This document shows positions 7,112 to 13,133 of a stretch of DNA of 16,275 bases, piece after piece. This stretch comes from Candidatus Cloacimonadota bacterium (lineage in GTDB: Bacteria > Cloacimonadota > Cloacimonadia > Cloacimonadales > TCS61). Each line of letters begins with the position of its first letter. Position 1 is the stretch's first letter. Below the pieces are notes generated by a model. It had not been told where the DNA came from. It searched no databases and worked only from the letters and a program-made list of their open reading frames with translations. The translations under genes were made by a program, and so were the position numbers. The stretch is from contig DAOUUD010000016.1 of NCBI GenBank assembly GCA_030668345.1, forward strand, positions 1 to 16,275. Direction: 5' to 3'.

Positions 7112-7836
7112 TCAAATTTCCTGCCCAGAGACAGGTCTATAAATTTATCTTTCCACTTTTCGCAAAAGATCTCTGTGGCACGATCTCCCGTGCAATGGGA
7201 AGGAGCAATATACTTTACTTCCAGCTTTTGAAGAGAATTGGCGATTTTATTGATTTTATATTTAGTAGTTGCACCCAGATGAAATCCACCGGTTACCAGA
7301 CAGAACGGTTCATCAGGATACATCTTATGAACTTTCTTAACTATCTTATCGATCCCGGGATGAGAGCAGCCGGTAACGATGACCAGTCCTTCTTTTGTAT
7401 CCAGAATCAATGCTTGTTCGTATAAGGGTAATAAATGATATGAACCCTTTAGTTCACCGGTAGACCAGACTCCCGGAGCAAGCTGGATAGAACCTTTAAC
7501 CGCTTCCATATCTGCTGAAGGATATTCCTTTTGAATATCTTTGAAAGCTTTGGCAGGAACATAAATTTTTACATCCTCTTTTGCCACTTCCAGGAATTTA
7601 TTTAATCCACCGATATGATCCCAGTGATTGTGTGAAATTACAACGATATCTACATCTTTCGGATCGAGTCCGAGAGCATAGATATTATCCATCAGTATTT
7701 TGCCATCTCCACCAGTATCGAATAAAATGGTGGTGGAATCTGCTACGATCCAGGCACCGAAACCAAAGCCCGGTGTTAATTCCGAGGATTTGATAACATT
7801 ATTGAAAACTATCCATATTAAAAGGTATTCAAGCAT
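7102..7836 (-). CDS. COG1237-type metallo-beta-lactamase-fold hydrolase
   Basis: This 244-residue, probably cytoplasmic protein has a metallo-beta-lactamase fold. The metal motif is H69-N-H71-W-D73-H74 in VVISHNHWDHIGG. A second ligand block follows, GCSHPGI with His159, then GGFHLG (183-188), and the C-terminal block APSHCTGDRA (211-220). This order, with the S-H-C-T-G end, matches the COG1237 group, whose members are often annotated as dihydropterin-ribofuranosyl-aminobenzene phosphate synthase-like; the substrate here is unknown. ATG is preceded by AAGG 7 nt upstream and overlaps the stop of a 43-codon gene by 1 nt (TAATG). It is the last gene of the gcvP operon, which does not itself explain its substrate. 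Confidence 0.8.
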   Translation of the reverse strand: MLEYLLIWIVFNNVIKSSELTPGFGFGAWIVADSTTILFDTGGDGKILMDNIYALGLDPKDVDIVVISHNHWDHIGGLNKFLEVAKEDVKIYVPAKAFKDIQKEYPSADMEAVKGSIQLAPGVWSTGELKGSYHLLPLYEQALILDTKEGLVIVTGCSHPGIDKIVKKVHKMYPDEPFCLVTGGFHLGATTKYKINKIANSLQKLEVKYIAPSHCTGDRATEIFCEKWKDKFIDLSLGRKFEIK

Positions 7837-7967
7837 TAGATTACCTTATTCTCTTTCTCCATCTTCTCATTTAAAGTTTCCACAGCTTTCTTGAAGCCAA
7901 TAAAGCTGATAACCGAAACAATCCCTGCAAGTATAAGATGTAATGAAACTTTAACTATTTTTTTCAT
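7836..7967 (-). CDS. 43-residue single-span membrane peptide
   Basis: This short gene reads from ATG (7967-7965) to TAA (7838-7836). The protein starts MKKIVKVSLHLILAGIVSVI, continues through S-F-I-G-F, and ends in a charged helix, KKAVETLNEKMEKENKVI. That gives one membrane span (about residues 7-25) with a basic N-terminus and a mixed-charge tail. AGGA lies 8 nt before the ATG. Its stop overlaps the ATG of the hydrolase gene by 1 nt, and gcvPB ends 34 bp upstream, so it is placed and spaced like a real operon gene. I recognise no family. A cleaved signal peptide is less likely because there is no A-x-A site. It could still be chance, since it is only 43 codons. Confidence 0.55.
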   Translation of the reverse strand: MKKIVKVSLHLILAGIVSVISFIGFKKAVETLNEKMEKENKVI

Positions 7968-8001
7968 TAGAGCTATCCTAGTGTTTAATGATTAAAATTC
8001 T

Positions 8002-9453
8002 TTACCACTCAAATTTTACGTTCAACTGCCTAACAGCCAGAGTATCATCCACACGTCTCACAGGAGTTGTCATCGGTGCATTGTGTAGCAGTTCGGGATT
8101 TTCCTCACACTCTTTTGCAATCTCGATCATTGCATTTATGAATTCATCCAATGTTTCTTTGCTCTCGGTTTCGGTCGGTTCTATCATCATTGCTTCGTGC
8201 ACAATAAGAGGGAAGTAGATAGTGGGAGCGTGGAATCCTTTATCCAAAATGCGCTTGGCAATATCGATAGTTTTGATGCCATACTTTTCTTTTTGCCAAT
8301 TCCCGCTGGCTACGAATTCATGCATACAGAATGAATCTTTGAAAGGGATATCATAATAATTTTCTAATTTCTTCTGGATATAATTCGCATTTATCACAGC
8401 ATTTTCGGCAACCCGTCTCAAGCCTTTCGGACCCAACATTTTAAGATAAATATATGCTCTAACATTCACTGCGAAATTACCGAAGAAAGAATGAACCTTT
8501 CCAAATGATGTTTTTTCATGTGTATAATCGAGGAAATATTTATCATCTTTCTTTCCAATCATTGGAACTGGTAGGAATTTGATCAGATCTTCACGAACGC
8601 CGATTGGACCTGCACCCGGACCGCCGCCGCCATGAGGAGTAGCGAAAGTTTTATGAAGATTGAAATGCATGATGTCAAACCCATTCTCCCCGGGTTTCAC
8701 GAGTCCCATAATAGCGTTGAAATTTGCTCCGTCCATATACATCAAGCCGTCCACGCTGTGAATTATTTCTGAAATCGTTTCCACCTGAGATTCAAATAGT
8801 CCAAGGGTGTTTGGATTTGTAAGCATAAAACCTGCTGTCTCGTCATTTACATGAGCTTTCAGATCTTCAATGTCGACCAATCCTTTTTCATTGGATTTGA
8901 TCTCTACCATTTCGTATCCCACCAAAGTTACACTGGCAGGATTTGTGCCGTGAGCGGAATCTGGAAGTATTATCTTCTTCTTGTGGGAATTTCCCTTATG
9001 GTCATGATATGCTTTCATGATCTTAAGACCGGTAAATTCACCGTGAGCACCGGCAACGGGTTGTAATGTAACTCCTGCAAATCCGGATATTTCTGCCAGG
9101 TCTTTCTGCAATTCAAATAAAATTTCCAAAGCACCCTGAACAGTGTCTTCATCCTGGAGTGGATGAAGGTTATTAAAACCATCGTTGCGAACCAGAGTTT
9201 CATTTATTTTGGGATTATATTTCATTGTGCAGGAACCAAGTGGATAAAAACCTTTTTCAATGCAGTGGTTCATATGGCTCAACTCAAGGAAATGACGCAT
9301 AACATCAAGCTCACTTACATCAGGAAGTTTAATTTCTTCTTTTCTCTGGAATTTTTCAGGAATGCATTTGTTCATAGAGATTTCCACATCATTGGTGGGA
9401 AGCGTGTAACCTTTTCTACCTTCTGAATGTTTTTCAAATATTGTTTTAGCCAT
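8002..9453 (-). CDS. gcvPB: Glycine dehydrogenase (decarboxylating) subunit 2
   Basis: This is the C-terminal half of the P-protein, 483 residues, which with GcvPA forms the PLP-dependent glycine decarboxylase of the glycine cleavage system. The PLP lysine is Lys268 in FNLHKTFATPHGGGGPG. Other family blocks include GFYPLGSCTMKYNPKINE (68-85), PVAGAHGEFTG (132-142) and DSAHGTNPAS (165-174). Length is normal for the split form. ATG at 9453 overlaps the TAA of the DUF559 gene by 1 nt, and its ribosome binding site (GGAG, 5 nt spacing) lies within that gene's final codons. The split arrangement is known in many bacteria and archaea; having a foreign gene between the two halves is not. The lipoyl carrier GcvH and GcvT are outside the window. 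Confidence 0.96.
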   Translation of the reverse strand: MAKTIFEKHSEGRKGYTLPTNDVEISMNKCIPEKFQRKEEIKLPDVSELDVMRHFLELSHMNHCIEKGFYPLGSCTMKYNPKINETLVRNDGFNNLHPLQDEDTVQGALEILFELQKDLAEISGFAGVTLQPVAGAHGEFTGLKIMKAYHDHKGNSHKKKIILPDSAHGTNPASVTLVGYEMVEIKSNEKGLVDIEDLKAHVNDETAGFMLTNPNTLGLFESQVETISEIIHSVDGLMYMDGANFNAIMGLVKPGENGFDIMHFNLHKTFATPHGGGGPGAGPIGVREDLIKFLPVPMIGKKDDKYFLDYTHEKTSFGKVHSFFGNFAVNVRAYIYLKMLGPKGLRRVAENAVINANYIQKKLENYYDIPFKDSFCMHEFVASGNWQKEKYGIKTIDIAKRILDKGFHAPTIYFPLIVHEAMMIEPTETESKETLDEFINAMIEIAKECEENPELLHNAPMTTPVRRVDDTLAVRQLNVKFEW

Positions 9454-9878
9454 TATTTCTCCTTTTCCATATAATCCCCTTGATAAGGGGGAACTAAAGG
9501 GGGTTGTTTTAATTCTTTCTCCCGAATCTTCATTTGTTTTATCAGATCGAAATAAATCCCATCAAGATTATTCATAACATCATAATTTGAATATCTTATG
9601 ATTTTTATACCTATTTTATTTAGATTTTCACTTCTTTGTTTATCATAATTTGTTTGCTCATTATGACTTTTACCATCTATTTCAATTCCAAGCAAGAGTT
9701 TTGAACAATAAAAGTCTAAAATATAATTCAGAATCGGTTTTTGTCTGAGAAATTTATAGTTCAATAATTCTCTATTCCTTAAAATATTATACCACAAATT
9801 TGCTTCAGGAGCATTCATCTCTTTCCTGTTTTTTTGAGAATAACTTTTCAAATTTGTGTTATATGGATTATATTTCAA
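9453..9878 (-). CDS. DUF559 (PF04480) PD-(D/E)xK endonuclease-like protein
   Basis: The product has 141 residues from a TTG start (9878-9876), giving the typical N-terminus M-K-Y-N-P. An in-frame TAA lies five codons upstream of the start, so no longer form exists. Family features: WYNILRNRELLNYKFLRQ (29-46), then D55 in ILDFYC and E66/D68 in GIEIDGKSH, the Vsr/PD-(D/E)xK-like catalytic core, so it looks intact. A GAGGGG 9 nt before the TTG lies in the right-hand inverted repeat. Residues 123-134 (LKQPPLVPPYQG) are encoded by the left-hand repeat, and the last residues carry the gcvPB ribosome binding site. It is flanked by gcvPA and gcvPB. It probably belongs to a mobile or once-mobile unit. 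The target and role of solitary DUF559 proteins are not established. Confidence 0.85.
   Translation of the reverse strand: MKYNPYNTNLKSYSQKNRKEMNAPEANLWYNILRNRELLNYKFLRQKPILNYILDFYCSKLLLGIEIDGKSHNEQTNYDKQRSENLNKIGIKIIRYSNYDVMNNLDGIYFDLIKQMKIREKELKQPPLVPPYQGDYMEKEK
9480..9512. repeat. Left inverted repeat flanking the DUF559 gene
   Basis: Read on the plus strand it begins TTGATAAGGGGG and ends GGGGGTTGTTTTAA. Against the reverse complement of 9879-9911, 24 of 33 positions match without gaps, including AAGGG and GGGGT blocks at the same offsets. Its outer part, with the preceding CCCC (9476-9479), can fold as a small hairpin, CCCCTT-GAT-AAGGGG. It overlaps the 3' end of the DUF559 coding sequence. 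Confidence 0.65.
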
Positions 9879-9911
9879 TTCAAAAAACCCCTCTTAATCT
9901 CCCCTTCTCAG
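9879..9911. repeat. Right inverted repeat flanking the DUF559 gene
   Basis: Read on the minus strand it begins CTGAGAAGGGGAG and ends AGAGGGGTTTTTTGAA. It directly abuts the TTG start of the DUF559 gene, supplies a possible Shine-Dalgarno (GAGGGG), and lies 18 bp from the gcvPA stop. No direct target duplication was found by eye outside the two repeats. Confidence 0.65.
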
Positions 9912-9929
9912 TGGAGTTTTTAGCGGAAA

Positions 9930-11270
9930 TTAGCGAGAGAATTCCTGCAGAGCATTCACTAATTCATCCAAATCACATTTCCTCTTCTTCTCTGTAACGG
10001 CAACCAGCAGCATATTATCATATCCGAATGGTTTCAGATCGATTCCCGGGAAGATATTTTTTTCTTTCAGTTTGAAAATTATTTCTTCTGCCGGAACAGG
10101 AGTTTTCACTGCAAATTCTTTGAAGAAAGCTACACCAAAAGCCAGAGAGAAGCCATCGAGTTTGTTTATTTCATCAGCCAGATAATGCGCTTTTGTTGTG
10201 CTCTGTACAGCAACTTCTTTCAACCCTTCTTTTCCCATTAAAGACATATAGACCGTTGCTGCCAGATTGCATAAAGCTTCATTAGAACATATATTAGAAG
10301 TTGCTTTCGCTCGACGGATGTGTTGTTCTCGAGCCTGCAGAGTCAGGCAATAAGCTTTTTTGCCATCAGCATCCAGAGTTGCTCCCACGATTCTGCCGGG
10401 CATACTTCTCCCGAGGGTGATATTCGAAGCCAGAAAACCGAAAAGAGGACCACCAAAATTCTGAGCGTTGCCCAGTGCCTGTCCTTCACCCATAACAATA
10501 TCAGCTTTATATTCTGCAGGAGAGTTCATAACAGCCAGAGATATAGGATCAACAGCAACAATTAAAAGGGCTTTCTTAGAAGAATGAGTTATTTCTTCGA
10601 TAGAAAAAGCATCTTCGATGTTACCGAAGAAATTTGGTGTTTGCAACAGTACACAACCGGTGTTGTCATCCACAGCTTTTTTTAATGCATCGAGATCAAC
10701 CAGCCCATTTCTGGCAGGAACAACTACAAGTTCTATTCCCACGCCTTCCGTATAAGATTTTATTACTTCCAGGTAATTTGGATTAAGCGTTCCGGCGATA
10801 ATAGCTTTAAAATTCTTTGTTTTTCGGGTTGCCATTAGAATTGCTTCAGCTGCTGCGGAAGCACCATCATACATGCCGGCGTTGGAAATCTCCATTCCGG
10901 TTAGTTCGCAGATCATCGTCTGATATTCGTAGATGTATTGCAAAGTTCCCTGGCTTACTTCTGCCTGGTAAGGAGTGTATGCAGAATGAAATTCAGGTCG
11001 CAAAATAATGTGGTCGACTGCTGCTGGAATAAAATGATCATAAATTCCACCACCCAGAAATGAATTTGCGTGGTCAGTAGAAATATTATTTGCTGCCAAT
11101 TCAGATATCTTACGTGTAATTTCCAGTTCGGAATACGGCTCATCTAAACAGCAGTCTTCTTTCAGAAGGAATTTTTTGGGGATATTAGCCAGCAAATCTT
11201 CAAATTTTCCCACACCGATTGCGGTCAGCATCTCTTTTCTTTCTTTATCTGTATTGGAAATAAAGGGCAT
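9930..11270 (-). CDS. gcvPA: Glycine dehydrogenase (decarboxylating) subunit 1
   Basis: This is the N-terminal half of the P-protein, 446 residues, partner of GcvPB in glycine decarboxylation. ATG at 11270 is chosen because AAGGAG sits 7 nt upstream and the protein then begins MPFISNTDKERKEMLTAIGV, the usual start of the family. The open frame extends 12 codons further to 11306 through an A-rich run without a ribosome binding site. Family blocks seen include YTPYQAEVSQGTLQYIYEYQ, then an M-Y-D-G-A-S-A-A-A-E-A segment, and GGPLFGFLA. The C-terminus is complete (LVNALQEFSR), so the nearby insertion did not cut it. It heads the operon gcvPA, DUF559, gcvPB, small peptide, hydrolase. No glycine riboswitch is visible in the short leader. 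Confidence 0.95.
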   Translation of the reverse strand: MPFISNTDKERKEMLTAIGVGKFEDLLANIPKKFLLKEDCCLDEPYSELEITRKISELAANNISTDHANSFLGGGIYDHFIPAAVDHIILRPEFHSAYTPYQAEVSQGTLQYIYEYQTMICELTGMEISNAGMYDGASAAAEAILMATRKTKNFKAIIAGTLNPNYLEVIKSYTEGVGIELVVVPARNGLVDLDALKKAVDDNTGCVLLQTPNFFGNIEDAFSIEEITHSSKKALLIVAVDPISLAVMNSPAEYKADIVMGEGQALGNAQNFGGPLFGFLASNITLGRSMPGRIVGATLDADGKKAYCLTLQAREQHIRRAKATSNICSNEALCNLAATVYMSLMGKEGLKEVAVQSTTKAHYLADEINKLDGFSLAFGVAFFKEFAVKTPVPAEEIIFKLKEKNIFPGIDLKPFGYDNMLLVAVTEKKRKCDLDELVNALQEFSR

Positions 11271-11303
11271 ACTCAAGCTCCTTTTTTTATTTTTTTTTTC
11301 ATA

Positions 11304-11332
11304 CAAGATTTTTTTCGGTAAGTTTCTGTCAA
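11304..11332 (-). promoter_or_regulatory. Candidate promoter for the gcvPA operon
   Basis: Minus-strand TTGACA (11332-11327) lies 57 nt before the gcvPA ATG. At 17-18 nt spacing the -10 is poor (ATCTTG or TCTTGT). The leader is A-rich, with two runs of A before AAGGAG, a type of leader that S1 protein favours. Confidence 0.4.
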
Positions 11333-11360
11333 ATGAAAAGGTTTGCTACAGCAGAATATA

Positions 11361-11390
11361 AAAGAGGTTCGATTTGCATCGAACCTCTTA
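11361..11390 (-). terminator. Terminator hairpin after the lipoprotein gene
   Basis: AAGAGGTTCGAT (11362-11373), loop TTGC, ATCGAACCTCTT (11378-11389) form a perfect 12-bp stem. On the minus strand it follows the lipoprotein stop by about 20 nt and is trailed by TTATATT. The T-tract is modest. It separates the lipoprotein unit from the gcvPA promoter. Confidence 0.65.
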
Positions 11391-11411
11391 CTTTGAAAAC
11401 TCCGATTAAAA

Positions 11412-12134
11412 TTATATCCAGGTGCCGTTTGCGATTATATTACCTGCTTCATCGTATTCCCACCATTCACCGGTTCCTAAAGCAGTCCATTCGATCCTGA
11501 AGTTTCGCCAATAACCGGCAGTGCCATATTCATGGTATTCAAGGAAACCAGAACCATCGGGATTAACATCGATGAGTATCTTTCCTTCGTTATTAAATTC
11601 AAGCATGAAATGAAATACATCATTTGCATCCCAACTCCATTGCCAGAAACAACTATATCCTGTTAAATCAGGATCATATAATGTCATACTTCCGCTATTT
11701 CCGTCAATAGTTTGTTCTGCTTCTATGAATAGGAAATTGTCGTAGGTCACATTTCCCTGGGTACCATCAAAGTAAATTTCCCAGTAATAATGAGTTGATG
11801 TTTCTGTGATTTCAAGTGTAATAGTTAAGTAGCCATCGCTCCAGGTGTAGGTCCATTCTCCATCTCTATTCACAGAGCAGAGAGCTCTGGCTGGTGGTGC
11901 AAAAAGACCTCCATAAGCGCTGAAACTATTTGCTAACGCCACATAAGTTACAGCCATTTGTGCGTGAGGATCTGCAGATTGTGCCATATGTTCGGGAATT
12001 TCTACCGGATCAACACTCCATTCGGGACCGTCAAATTGATTGTCATCGTTTGTCTTCTTGTCCTCCGAACAGGCAGCGATAAATAAAACAACTGTAAAAA
12101 CTAAAAATAAAAGAAATAATTTTTTTAGTTTCAT
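11412..12134 (-). CDS. Lipoprotein of unknown function
   Basis: ATG at 12134 is chosen because AAGGAGG sits 4 nt upstream. The frame stays open further up, to 12197, but without a ribosome binding site. The product has 240 residues: basic M-K-L-K-K, a hydrophobic core, and a lipobox ending I-A-A-C22, so a lipoprotein with S-E-D-K-K after the cysteine. The mature part is rich in Trp, Tyr, Gly, Asp and Glu. It contains alternating aromatic strands such as DGEWTYTWSDGYLTITLEI and ends WWEYDEAGNIIANGTWI, like a beta-sheet protein of antiparallel hairpins. I recognise no family. It is a single-gene unit with its own TTGACA box upstream and a terminator downstream. The aspartate after S at +3 gives no clear sorting signal outside Enterobacteria. 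Confidence 0.75.
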   Translation of the reverse strand: MKLKKLFLLFLVFTVVLFIAACSEDKKTNDDNQFDGPEWSVDPVEIPEHMAQSADPHAQMAVTYVALANSFSAYGGLFAPPARALCSVNRDGEWTYTWSDGYLTITLEITETSTHYYWEIYFDGTQGNVTYDNFLFIEAEQTIDGNSGSMTLYDPDLTGYSCFWQWSWDANDVFHFMLEFNNEGKILIDVNPDGSGFLEYHEYGTAGYWRNFRIEWTALGTGEWWEYDEAGNIIANGTWI

Positions 12135-12167
12135 AAAACCTCCTTTTTTATAAAAAAAATCTATAAC

Positions 12168-12197
12168 TACAATTGGAAATAATAAATATAATGTCAA
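12168..12197 (-). promoter_or_regulatory. Candidate promoter for the lipoprotein gene
   Basis: Minus-strand TTGACA (12197-12192) lies 58 nt before the ATG. Spacing of 17 gives AATTGT as a weak -10. The rest of the 12135-12273 gap is AT-rich and holds no other gene that I can see. Confidence 0.35.
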
Positions 12198-12259
12198 TTA
12201 GAAAAAGTCTTAACTATGAGAAACTGATGTTATTATAAAAAATAATGAAATAAATAGTA

Positions 12260-12277
12260 TTAAATAAAAGTATTTAA
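12260..12277 (-). terminator. Weak AT-only hairpin at the end of the TSUP gene
   Basis: TTAAATA (12260-12266), loop AAAG, TATTTAA (12271-12277) is a 7-bp A/T-only stem overlapping the TSUP stop codon, followed on the minus strand by T-rich sequence. It has little stability and is listed only because nothing better is there. Confidence 0.25.
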
Positions 12278-13014
12278 TCAAACAGATTCAATCCGGAAAT
12301 CAAGGATAATATGCCCATTAATATCAAAAGTATAAGTGTTAATTTCCTGAAATGATCTTCCTTAATTTTATGTGAAAGCAAGTTACCTGCTATCACTCCA
12401 GCCAGAAGCCCCGGGAAGAAAACAGCAGAAAAGGAAAGGACTTCTTTAGTGAAAAGCCCGTTTAAAAAGTACACCGGTATAGTGAATATATTCAGTAGAA
12501 AAAAGTAAACTGCCAGATTACCGCGGAATGCATGTTTTTCAACGCCTTTGTTTGCCATAAACAAAATGATCGGAGGTCCGCTGATAGATATACTTCCTCC
12601 TAAAAGACCGCTGATCAGTCCGATCGGGATCATAGCCAGTTTTTCATGTTTGAATTGCTTCTTAAATCCCAGCAGCAAGAGCAGTCCAAATAGAAAGATA
12701 AAGCTTCCAATAAAGATCTTAAGAGTATTCTCGTTTAAAATTACCAGCAGATGAGCGCCCAATGGCATAGCAATAATTGCAAAAACCAATAGTATCCAGA
12801 TCTTCCTTAAGTTTATTTCCTTCCAGGTTGAAAAAAGTACAACAATATTAATGATCATAGAAAACAAAATAAGTACTGGAACAGCCGTTATAGGAGAAAT
12901 AAAAAGCGTAATTAACGGAATCGCCAGAATGGAAAAACCGAACCCGGAAAGTCCCTGCAACATGGCAGACGCAAAGAAAATGATGCTCCCTATCAAAACT
13001 AATTCCATTTCCAT
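12274..13014 (-). CDS. TSUP (TauE/SafE) family membrane permease
   Basis: This 246-residue integral inner-membrane protein has about eight hydrophobic segments. It contains the family block LQGLSGFGFSILAIPL (19-34) and its second-half counterpart GLLGGSISISGPPIILF, the repeated G-x-x-x-G-x-x-x-P pattern of TSUP transporters. Members export or import sulfur-containing or organic anions such as sulfite, sulfoacetate and taurine-derived anions; nothing nearby fixes the substrate. The ATG at 13014 has GGAG 10 nt upstream, and a second ATG at 13008 is slightly further away. It is a single gene, divergent from the LptD gene, with a TTGACA box at 13072-13067. Confidence 0.88.
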   Translation of the reverse strand: MEMELVLIGSIIFFASAMLQGLSGFGFSILAIPLITLFISPITAVPVLILFSMIINIVVLFSTWKEINLRKIWILLVFAIIAMPLGAHLLVILNENTLKIFIGSFIFLFGLLLLLGFKKQFKHEKLAMIPIGLISGLLGGSISISGPPIILFMANKGVEKHAFRGNLAVYFFLLNIFTIPVYFLNGLFTKEVLSFSAVFFPGLLAGVIAGNLLSHKIKEDHFRKLTLILLILMGILSLISGLNLFD

Positions 13015-13043
13015 ATTCAGAGTTCTCCAAAATTAATTGCTTC

Positions 13044-13072
13044 GAACTTTGAAAATCATTGATCTTTGTCAA
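13044..13072 (-). promoter_or_regulatory. Candidate promoter for the TSUP gene
   Basis: Minus-strand TTGACA (13072-13067) is 53 nt before the ATG. The best -10 at 17-18 nt (AAGTTC or AGTTCG) is poor. It lies in the 119-bp gap between divergent genes, back to back with another TTGACA for the plus strand. Confidence 0.35.
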
Positions 13073-13107
13073 AGTATATTATAGTAAACGTGTATTATGA
13101 CCTTTTC

Positions 13108-13113
13108 TTGACA
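13108..13113 (+). promoter_or_regulatory. TTGACA box upstream of the LptD gene
   Basis: A perfect TTGACA lies only 21 nt before the first ATG (13134) and 30 nt before the second (13143). If it is a -35 element, transcription would start at or just after the coding start, which fits the absence of a Shine-Dalgarno. No -10 is visible. Other weak pairs upstream, such as TTGATC (13059-13064) with TAGTAA (13082-13087), are possible instead. Confidence 0.25.
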
Positions 13114-13133
13114 CAATAGACAATAACTGAAAA

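Larger units (their letters stand above)
9476..9911 (-). mobile_element. Putative small insertion unit: inverted repeats plus DUF559 gene
   Basis: One endonuclease-like gene with imperfect inverted repeats at both ends (24/33) lies between gcvPA and gcvPB, which are normally adjacent when P-protein is split. No transposase is present, so mobility would depend on the DUF559 protein or on another enzyme. The boundaries are approximate. The insertion is inferred from structure and position, not from a comparison with an empty site. Confidence 0.45.

Noticed and set aside
11271..11361. Glycine riboswitch before gcvPA
   Set aside because: Only about 90 nt, mostly A/T runs, shared with a terminator on its far side; no paired aptamer cores or conserved GG/CUCC-like blocks are visible.
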